Shown here one piece after another: positions 1 to 4,912 of a DNA stretch of 5,624 nt (positions are counted from its first letter, which is position 1; the number at the start of each line of letters is the position of its first letter). A model generated the notes under the pieces. The model was not told the origin of the DNA and did no database searches. It saw only the letters and a program-made list of their open reading frames with translations. This DNA comes from Acidobacteriaceae bacterium (GTDB taxonomy: Bacteria > Acidobacteriota > Terriglobia > Bryobacterales > Bryobacteraceae), in assembly GCA_019239585.1 (NCBI GenBank), contig JAFAZU010000009.1, positions 1 to 5,624 on the forward strand, written 5' to 3'. The translations under genes were made by a program, and so were the position numbers.

Positions 1-105
1 AGATCGGAACTGTAAGTAGCTAGAATACTGGAAAGCAATTCCACCGTGGCTCGGGCGCCTGGACCTTTGAGGAGCGTATATTGGGCTAGCCTGCATTGGT
101 GCTAT

Positions 106-513
106 TTAGCTCTCACTTTGGAAGAACACCTCGGCCGACACATGGAATCGTTCGCTCAGACGTTTGATTTGTGACTTCGATAGGGGACGTTCCCCACTCA
201 GGGCCATCGACACCGCGCTTTTTGTTCCCAATATGGGCTCCATGTCTTTAGGCGAGAGATGGTTTGCATTCATCAGATGCTGGACAATGTCAGCCTGCGT
301 AGCACCGGGATCAATGACAAACCGCTGTTCGTAGTCGTGAACGAGCAGCTTCAATACACCCACTAACTCTTCTTGTTCCGGCGTGAGGTGGTTCTGGCTC
401 ACCAGCTTTTCAAGCAATTCGATACAACGCTTATTGTCGTCGTCATCTCTGATGATGTGTGGCCGGGTCTGCATCAGTAAGGAGCCGTACGTCTCGTTGA
501 TGGCACTGTTCAT
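106..513 (-). CDS. higA: HigA-family antitoxin, Xre-type HTH DNA-binding protein
   Basis: Antitoxin of a type II toxin-antitoxin pair. It is expected to bind and neutralise the HigB RNase and to repress the operon. The protein is 135 aa from the ATG at 513. The N-terminal half (about 1-65) is acidic and helical, with the run DDDD at 23-26, as in long HigA proteins (COG5499 type). The C-terminal half (about 72-130) is a helix-turn-helix with the recognition-helix region KSAVSMALSGER at 98-109, followed by the typical LSERFHVSAEVFF ending. The start at 513 is preferred because its ATG overlaps the higB TGA as ATGA and has an AGGGAG Shine-Dalgarno just upstream. A GTG at 558 would add 15 residues but lies inside higB. 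TAA stop. The family call is from recognised sequence pattern; partner binding is inferred from the family and the gene order. Confidence 0.93.
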   Translation of the reverse strand: MNSAINETYGSLLMQTRPHIIRDDDDNKRCIELLEKLVSQNHLTPEQEELVGVLKLLVHDYEQRFVIDPGATQADIVQHLMNANHLSPKDMEPILGTKSAVSMALSGERPLSKSQIKRLSERFHVSAEVFFQSES

Positions 514-851
514 AAAACTCCCTGTCTCTCTTGCTCCTTCCTGAGACTTTTCTTCCACTCCTCTCGGTCGTATTCAGCATGCGTCATGAGTCGTTTGAAG
601 AAGATCATTTTGAATTGATAGTTGATCTGTACAACCAGCCGGAACTGATTGCGGCAAATATTGAAGATCGTGTATACTCGATTCCCGATCGTTACGCCAT
701 CGGCGTCCGCGTAGGTCCTTCGAACATCCTCCAGGCTGCCCCAGTCCGTCTTGGATGCCACTTTTTCCCATGCGTCCACTTCGCTGGCTGCAGCCCGATA
801 CTTGTTCTCCGAGCAGGCCTCCACTAGCGCTTTTCGGCTAATAACCTGCAA
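510..851 (-). CDS. higB: HigB-family mRNA interferase toxin
   Basis: Toxin of the HigBA module, a RelE-superfamily endoribonuclease that in characterised members cleaves mRNA at the ribosome. The protein is 113 aa. It opens with the family's typical MxVISRKAL. The conserved core is NRVYTIFNICRNQFRLVVQINY (57-78), followed by THAEYD (90-95), the most diagnostic HigB motif. A basic tail (KKSLRKEQER, 100-109) follows and is a little longer than in many homologues. The start is TTG at 851: the frame upstream has no ATG or GTG before a stop at 885-887, and the TTG gives the canonical N-terminus. A weak AGGA lies about 11 nt upstream. The toxin precedes the antitoxin, the usual order for HigBA. No disrupted motif is visible, so it is probably active. 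Confidence 0.93.
   Translation of the reverse strand: MQVISRKALVEACSENKYRAAASEVDAWEKVASKTDWGSLEDVRRTYADADGVTIGNRVYTIFNICRNQFRLVVQINYQFKMIFFKRLMTHAEYDREEWKKSLRKEQERQGVL
518..523 (-). promoter_or_regulatory. Ribosome binding site of higA
   Basis: AGGGAG on the minus strand, 4 nt before the ATG at 513, lying inside the 3' end of higB. It decides between the ATG at 513 and the in-frame GTG at 558. Together with the ATGA overlap it points to translational coupling of antitoxin to toxin. Confidence 0.6.
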
Positions 852-876
852 CTTGCAAACTATCCTGCATAGAATG

Positions 877-905
877 AGTATAGTTCACATTTTGTGAACT
901 ACCAA
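877..905 (-). promoter_or_regulatory. Probable sigma70-type promoter of higBA
   Basis: Read on the minus strand, a -35-like TTGGTA (900-905) and a -10-like TATACT (877-882) are separated by exactly 17 nt (883-899). The -10 matches consensus at 5 of 6 positions and the -35 at 4 of 6. Transcription would begin near 870, leaving a leader of about 20 nt with an AGGA at 863-866 before the TTG start at 851. The spacer is almost entirely occupied by the palindrome described separately, which fits a repressible promoter. The use of E. coli-like consensus in this organism is an assumption. Confidence 0.6.
881..901. promoter_or_regulatory. Perfect palindrome, probable HigA operator
   Basis: The half-site TAGTTCACA is followed after a 3-nt TTT spacer by its exact reverse complement TGTGAACTA. 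This 9+3+9 inverted repeat lies 29 nt upstream of the higB TTG and sits between (and touching) the -10 and -35 elements. Binding there would block RNA polymerase. Xre-type HigA proteins autoregulate from palindromes in this position, so HigA (with HigB as co-repressor) is the obvious ligand. The sequence is seen directly; the ligand is inferred. Confidence 0.75.
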
Positions 906-919
906 TCAAATTGTTCCTG

Positions 920-1651
920 TTATTTCGTGTGCGGCTCCGAAATGTGTTTGGGCCGTAAGCTGCTGGCGAATGACAAAAGCCCGACGGCTTCGCCGCTGAA
1001 GAAGAGAGGCCAGTTAAACGGGTTCGGATGGCCGCCGCTCGCCGTGTTCCGGAAGTCCCAGACGAAGGCTGCAACAATCAGGATTCCGCCCAGGAGAATC
1101 AGGCTCCAGCGAAGGCCGTTGATGTGAACCGGACGTCCGTGATACTCGCGCCAAAGTAAAATGAGGCCGCTGCCAATCATGGAGAGCGAGACCAGCACAG
1201 GCGTGAGAACCGGCCCCGTCCACGGCACTGGTAGGAGAAACAAAATATCCCATGTCAGCAGCGAGGCCGGCCACTGTAGCAGCAGTTTCAAGGACAAGTA
1301 GAATGTAATGTCCCAAATTCCGAAACAAAGCAGGAATGCGGCGACCCACTCGCGTATGTTGCGTGCGGCAATCATAGCAGCACCAGCCAGCATGAGAAGT
1401 GTTGCCAACTCCCGCCCTAGTTCTGTTTTGAGACGCAAAAGATGCTCTGGACCTAAAGTGCGCAGTTGCTCAAGCGAGAGCAAAGGAAATAGTTCGTTCG
1501 CGCTTCCGCCATAAAAATGCGCGCGCAACGGCGTGTAAATGCTGCGCAGATAGGCGACTACAGCCGCTTCTACGTATCCAAATGCCGCACTGAATAACAC
1601 CAGCCCCGCTAATATTCGCCACAAGTGTGTTTCAGACCGTAACTGCTGCAC
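920..1651 (-). CDS. Integral membrane protein of unknown function, about six TM helices
   Basis: I do not assign a function. The 243-aa protein has hydrophobic segments at about 12-35, 83-97, 101-126, 135-167, 182-199 and 213-230, so it is an inner-membrane protein with roughly six helices. Polar or aromatic residues sit inside helices: GYVEAA (25-30), GIWDITFY (111-118), WPASLLTWDILFLLPVPWTGP (127-147) and FSGEAVG (218-224). Such a conserved-looking set suggests a specific fold rather than a generic hydrophobic ORF, and I recall similar unnamed proteins in environmental bacteria. It starts at GTG 1651, supported by an AAGGA 8 nt upstream (1660-1664), and ends TAA at 920-922. The stop is only 14 nt before the higBA -35 element, with no terminator seen between, so readthrough into higBA is possible. 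No catalytic motif is visible. Confidence 0.85.
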   Translation of the reverse strand: MQQLRSETHLWRILAGLVLFSAAFGYVEAAVVAYLRSIYTPLRAHFYGGSANELFPLLSLEQLRTLGPEHLLRLKTELGRELATLLMLAGAAMIAARNIREWVAAFLLCFGIWDITFYLSLKLLLQWPASLLTWDILFLLPVPWTGPVLTPVLVSLSMIGSGLILLWREYHGRPVHINGLRWSLILLGGILIVAAFVWDFRNTASGGHPNPFNWPLFFSGEAVGLLSFASSLRPKHISEPHTK

Positions 1652-1653
1652 TT

Positions 1654-1682
1654 TTGGAATCCTTCTGCTCTCTTTTTAGAAT
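1654..1682 (+). promoter_or_regulatory. Possible promoter for the toxin/immunity pair
   Basis: TTGGAA (1654-1659) and TAGAAT (1677-1682) are 17 nt apart and match the sigma70 consensus at 4 of 6 and 5 of 6 positions. Transcription would start near 1689, just ahead of the ATG at 1710. The site overlaps the divergent ribosome binding site of the membrane protein gene, so this is a tentative reading. Confidence 0.3.
1660..1664 (-). promoter_or_regulatory. Ribosome binding site of the membrane protein gene
   Basis: AAGGA on the minus strand, 8 nt before the GTG at 1651. It supports GTG as the true start and shows that the 5' end of this gene is intact although the next gene begins only a few tens of bases away. 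Confidence 0.6.
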
Positions 1683-1709
1683 AGTGGCGATGAGTTCAAC
1701 AGCGGCGGT

Positions 1710-1991
1710 ATGGGCTGGGTCGGCGGCCTGGTCTACCGTATGAGCAGTAATGGCGGTACCAGTGGTGGAGCAACGAACCATGGAAACGAGCGTTTAGAGC
1801 AGAGGAACATTTCACAAGAAGCTGTTGATAAAGCTATCGAAAGCGCGAAAGAGACTGGGCAGGTCATGACCAAAATAGGAAAATATGGTACGCCACAGAA
1901 TATCTACAACGGCGCTAATGGCCTAACAGTAGTAGTCGAAACGGCGGGTCGAAATGCGGGTAAGATTATTACAGCGTGGTGGAGATGGTGA
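1710..1991 (+). CDS. Putative polymorphic-toxin C-terminal domain without delivery body
   Basis: A 93-aa basic product. Residues 1-20 are Gly/Ser-rich and linker-like. Residues 24-93 form one small domain beginning HGNERLEQRNIS (24-35), then a helical stretch, then KYGTPQNIYNGANGLTVVVE (58-77) and GKIITAWWRW at the C-terminus. The H-x-x-E-R plus GxxVVV...GKxITxW layout resembles DUF4258-like or BECR-fold nuclease tips of Rhs and contact-dependent inhibition toxins. A nuclease activity is inference. The frame stays open upstream to a stop at 1677-1679, adding NSGDEFNSGG before the first ATG, and no good Shine-Dalgarno precedes the ATG at 1710 or the one at 1740. It may therefore be the surviving 3' end of a longer toxin gene or a transferred orphan tip. 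The stop is 3 nt before the next gene, the spacing typical of toxin-immunity pairs. Confidence 0.65.
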   Translation: MGWVGGLVYRMSSNGGTSGGATNHGNERLEQRNISQEAVDKAIESAKETGQVMTKIGKYGTPQNIYNGANGLTVVVETAGRNAGKIITAWWRW

Positions 1992-1994
1992 GTT

Positions 1995-2294
1995 ATGTAT
2001 TCAAGTTCAAGAATCGACGCTATTCTGCAAGCAGAGGATATTGAGGGTCTACTAGAATTAGGCGCACCAAAGGACGAGTACTCGCATGAGGCAGCAAGAA
2101 TCCAGTCCGGCTTAGAAGGTCTACGGTCGGATGACCCAACGGAAGATCAGGTTTCTGCTCTCATTGTGAGCGTGTGGGAAAATGCGTTCGATCTCTCCGA
2201 TCAGGACATCAAGAAGCGCTCACCAGCGTTTCGACGTGTCGCAAGACAGATTTTGGAGACGTGCTTACAATCCACTGAGCACTCTCACCCCTGA
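1995..2294 (+). CDS. Small acidic protein, probable immunity protein of the upstream toxin
   Basis: A 99-aa soluble protein, strongly acidic (19 Asp/Glu against 10 Lys/Arg), with no signal peptide or membrane segment. It appears all-helical: AILQAEDIEGLLELGAP (9-25), a central helix starting SHEAARIQSGLEGL (30-43), QVSALIVSVWENAF (52-65) and AFRRVARQILETCL (78-91). The pattern loosely recalls DUF1871-like small proteins, but I am not sure of the family. The ATG at 1995 is 3 nt after the toxin stop, with GGAG at 1981-1984 as a ribosome binding site inside the toxin gene. The immunity role rests on position, small size and charge opposite to the toxin, not on a known motif. TGA stop at 2292-2294. 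Confidence 0.7.
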   Translation: MYSSSRIDAILQAEDIEGLLELGAPKDEYSHEAARIQSGLEGLRSDDPTEDQVSALIVSVWENAFDLSDQDIKKRSPAFRRVARQILETCLQSTEHSHP

Positions 2295-2331
2295 AATGGT
2301 CTTCTGGATGGAGTGAGATTCCAAACGTACA

Positions 2332-4035
2332 TCAAACAACCGCAATCACGGCGCGAAGCCAGATCGTTACCGCTACAGCGCCTGGATCAGGATGACCTAA
2401 TGCCCTTTCGCCCAGATAACTGGAGCGGCCCCGGCGCGGGATCATCCTTGCAGTTGCCTTGGCTCCTCCTTCCCCTGCGATGAGAGCATCGGCCAGCGCA
2501 TCTTTTACGGGATGTCCGGCAGCAATGGCATCACGGAAGGTTTGCGCAAACGGGAGCAAGGCGTCGAGCATGGTTCGGTCGCCTACCTTGGCTCCTCCTA
2601 ATTCGCTGATTGCTCCGCACCCTTCCAGGATTGCCGTGGCCCATCGCTGCGGATCAAGTACCGAACCGCCCTCCAGAAAAATTCCGGTTCGGAGGAGCAA
2701 CACTCCATATAACGGTCCCGAGGAGCCGCCGAGCACTTCCTGGAGAGTAAGCCCAAGCGCCTTCAAGGCTTCGGATGGATTGTCGAGCGGATAAAAAGGT
2801 AAGTTTTCTTCAATGGTCCTCGCCGCACGCGCCATGTTGGAGCCAAGATCGCCGTCACCCACTATTCGGTCCATCTCTGTTAAGCGAACCTCCGCTCCTT
2901 TCAGCGCGTCGCAGGCTGCCAGAATCGCTTTTTGGATTTTCCGGCCCTCATCCGTCTCGACTGGCTGGGCCGCACGTTGCTGAGTATCAGTTGCAAAGTC
3001 GAGAGTTCCCGTGGCGCTGCCTACCTTTCCCGACAGCGAAGAAGGCCAAGCCGGAGCCGATGTAGGAGCATCGAGCCATTTCAGGCGCCCGTCATCCACG
3101 CGCAGCAGGGAAAGCGAGATCCCGGCCATTTCCAGGGAGGAAACGAAAGTGCCGGAATAGATCCGCTCGGCAAGGAGGCCGTGCGACTCCAGTGCCGACA
3201 CAGTCCGGCGTGCAACAATTGCCAGTTCCATCGTGGTCGTCGCGCCGAGATTGTTGATCAGTGCCGCTACCCGCTCGCCTGGACGGAGCCGCAGAGTTGA
3301 AATGATTTGAGTGACAAGTTCATCCACGATCTGGTCAGCAGGGGCCAGCGGGACCCGGCGCACGCCTGGTTCGCCATGAATGCCAAGCCCTAATTCCATC
3401 TCATTCTCAGCTAACGTGAAGCTGGCTTTGCCTACAGCCGGAGAAATTCCCGCTGATAGGGAAACGCCCATTGTTCCCAGGTTGTCCGCCGCTGCCTGAG
3501 CGATGGAGGCCACCTGCGGCAGATCCAGTCCCGCTGCTGCTGCCGCGCCTGCAATTTTGTGAATCAGCACCGTACCGGCAATGCCGCGCCTTCCGGCTGT
3601 CTCTTCCACATCTGCTAAGGCAACGTCGTCTGCCACGACCACCGTTTCCACGCATACTCCTTCGGCGCGCGCCATCTCTGCTGCCAAGCCGAAGTTCAAG
3701 CGATCGCCCGTGTAGTTTTTGACAATGAGCAGCACGCCCGGCGCGCCGGAAACGGCTCGGATCGCAGCGAGAACGGAATCGGCGGAAGGAGAAGTGAACA
3801 CCTCACCGGCAACCGCTGCGCTGAGCATTCCTGCCCCGACATAGCCGCCATGCGCCGGTTCATGCCCGCTGCCGCCGCCCGAGATTAAGGCAATCTGACG
3901 TTCGCGAACCTGCTCCGCGTCGGAACGGAGCAGAACATAGTAATTTGATAATCGCGCCAGCCCTCCATAAAGAACCAGGAAGCCTTCCAGCATTTCTTCT
4001 ACGACGCGTTCCGGCCGGTTAATCAGTTTTTTCAT
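2332..4035 (-). CDS. dhaK: Dihydroxyacetone kinase, single-chain DhaK-DhaL fusion, ATP-type
   Basis: Phosphorylates dihydroxyacetone (and in some relatives glyceraldehyde) to the triose phosphate, feeding glycolysis in the cytoplasm. The 567-aa length matches single-chain ATP-dependent kinases of the Citrobacter/eukaryote type. The DhaK substrate domain spans about 1-335: GGGSGHEPAHGGYVG (53-67) with His58, NYTGDRLNFG (107-116) with Asp111, and GIHGEPG (218-224) with His220, the residue that binds the substrate covalently. A linker of about 30 residues leads to the DhaL nucleotide domain (about 365-567): MDRIVGDGDLGSNM (388-401) with metal-ligand Asp389, Asp394 and Asp396, GGSSGPLYG (436-444), VGDRTMLDAL (484-493) and GRSSYLGERALGHPDPGA (536-553). 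GDGDL replaces the commoner GDGDH/GDGDC. No PTS subunit DhaM is nearby, which agrees with ATP use. The ATG overlaps the upstream stop as ATGA; a weak AAGAG lies 5 nt ahead. Confidence 0.96.
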   Translation of the reverse strand: MKKLINRPERVVEEMLEGFLVLYGGLARLSNYYVLLRSDAEQVRERQIALISGGGSGHEPAHGGYVGAGMLSAAVAGEVFTSPSADSVLAAIRAVSGAPGVLLIVKNYTGDRLNFGLAAEMARAEGVCVETVVVADDVALADVEETAGRRGIAGTVLIHKIAGAAAAAGLDLPQVASIAQAAADNLGTMGVSLSAGISPAVGKASFTLAENEMELGLGIHGEPGVRRVPLAPADQIVDELVTQIISTLRLRPGERVAALINNLGATTTMELAIVARRTVSALESHGLLAERIYSGTFVSSLEMAGISLSLLRVDDGRLKWLDAPTSAPAWPSSLSGKVGSATGTLDFATDTQQRAAQPVETDEGRKIQKAILAACDALKGAEVRLTEMDRIVGDGDLGSNMARAARTIEENLPFYPLDNPSEALKALGLTLQEVLGGSSGPLYGVLLLRTGIFLEGGSVLDPQRWATAILEGCGAISELGGAKVGDRTMLDALLPFAQTFRDAIAAGHPVKDALADALIAGEGGAKATARMIPRRGRSSYLGERALGHPDPGAVAVTIWLRAVIAVV

Positions 4036-4874
4036 TGCTTCTCTTGTTTTGCGAGTTCGGCGCGGAACGCTTGTTCCCGGTCTTGAATGAAGGCTTGGTA
4101 TCCAGAGGGATCAACAAAAGCTTGCGAATCTCCCCTCCGGAGCCGTTTGAGTTTTTCGTCCATGTTGTAGTAAGAGCCGTGCGCCCCAAGAAAAATATCA
4201 CACGGCAAACTCTTCAGGACCCGAAAAGTTTTTTCGTAATCGGCAGCAATCTGCGGATAGAGCTTGTTGCCAACCAGCTTGTAGCCGGTATTGACGTTGG
4301 GACTCCCTACGATGACGACGTGATACGAACGGTTGCCCTCTTTCATTTCACATGTCCAGGTTGTACATCCTTTCGTGTGGCCCGGCGTGAGATGGGCTGT
4401 TAAGGCAACTCCGCCCAATTCGACGCGATCACCATCGTGAAGTACTCGGTCGACGTGAACAGGGGGCCAGCGCATATTTGAGTATTGAAAGTCGTTCGCG
4501 CCGCCGCTCTCGATTTCGGGAACATCGGCGTCCATCACCATGAGCTTGGCCCCGGTCAGTTTTTGAGCCAGCGCACAGCCGGCCGCATGATCGTCATGGG
4601 CATGGCTGATTAGGATGATTTTGATGTCAGAGAATCGAAATCCAAGCTTTTCGACGCTTCTGCGGATTAAAGGTACAGACTCCTGGTAATCCGGATTAAT
4701 GAGAATACTGCCTTGCGGGGTGACGATTAAAAAAGAAGCAAGATAATTTGTGCCGACGTAATAAAGATTCGAGACGACACGGTAGGGAGTAATCGGCTGG
4801 TTCCACTCCCTTGTGTACGAACCAAAAAGCAGGCCGATGAAAATAATGGACGCTACGCTCAGCCGAGAACACAT
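4032..4874 (-). CDS. Subclass B3-type metallo-beta-lactamase (MBL-fold hydrolase)
   Basis: Zinc hydrolase of the B3 metallo-beta-lactamase family, expected in the periplasm and potentially hydrolysing beta-lactams. Residues are counted from the ATG at 4874 (280 aa). An N-terminal hydrophobic segment (about 5-20) is a likely signal peptide without an obvious AxA site. LYYVGTNYLASFLIVTPQGSIL (37-58) is typical of B3. The motif HAHDDH (91-96) supplies His91, His93, Asp95 and His96; TPGHTKG gives His166 and GAHGS gives His232. Together these make the complete six-ligand B3 site, and Ser191 in GSPN corresponds to the B3 serine near the zincs. The tail FVDPSGYQAFIQDREQAF (253-270) is also a B3 signature. 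A GTG at 4892 would add six residues; neither start has a clear Shine-Dalgarno, and ATG gives the better signal peptide. Its TGA overlaps the dhaK ATG. Lactamase activity, rather than another ester or amide hydrolysis, is not proven. Confidence 0.92.
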   Translation of the reverse strand: MCSRLSVASIIFIGLLFGSYTREWNQPITPYRVVSNLYYVGTNYLASFLIVTPQGSILINPDYQESVPLIRRSVEKLGFRFSDIKIILISHAHDDHAAGCALAQKLTGAKLMVMDADVPEIESGGANDFQYSNMRWPPVHVDRVLHDGDRVELGGVALTAHLTPGHTKGCTTWTCEMKEGNRSYHVVIVGSPNVNTGYKLVGNKLYPQIAADYEKTFRVLKSLPCDIFLGAHGSYYNMDEKLKRLRRGDSQAFVDPSGYQAFIQDREQAFRAELAKQEKQ

Positions 4875-4912
4875 AGCGCCAGTATCGCCCACGCGAAGTT
4901 TCGCTCGTTATC

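Noticed and set aside
84..91. Palindrome GGCTAGCC downstream of higA
   Set aside because: Eight bases with no spacer and no T-run; such a short palindrome is expected by chance and is not a terminator stem.
1..105. Possible partial gene or RNA at the left edge
   Set aside because: Plus-strand frames hit stops within the first 25 bases, and no tRNA-like arms, domain or repeat could be recognised.
514..558. N-terminal extension of HigA from a GTG at 558
   Set aside because: The extra 15 residues lie inside higB, the ATG at 513 has a Shine-Dalgarno and an ATGA overlap with the higB stop, and the extension has no family resemblance.
881..901. Palindrome read as a rho-independent terminator for the membrane protein gene
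   Set aside because: It is AT-rich, has a 3-nt loop and no following T-run on the minus strand, and it coincides with promoter elements; an operator is the better reading.
838..1077. Minus-strand frame of 79 codons ending near higB
   Set aside because: It overlaps the membrane protein gene, the promoter and the start of higB in another frame, and has no protein-like domain.
2295..2331. Bidirectional terminator between the converging immunity and kinase genes
   Set aside because: Only a loose match between CACTCTCAC and GAGTGAG could be found; no stable GC-rich stem with a T-run on either strand.
2459..3300. Several plus-strand open frames across the kinase gene
   Set aside because: They are antisense shadows of the GC-rich dhaK coding sequence, with low-complexity Arg/Pro/Ser-rich translations and no ribosome sites.
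4035..4403. Plus-strand 122-codon frame opposite the B3 enzyme
   Set aside because: It is antisense to a gene with complete catalytic motifs, and its translation resembles no protein family I know.
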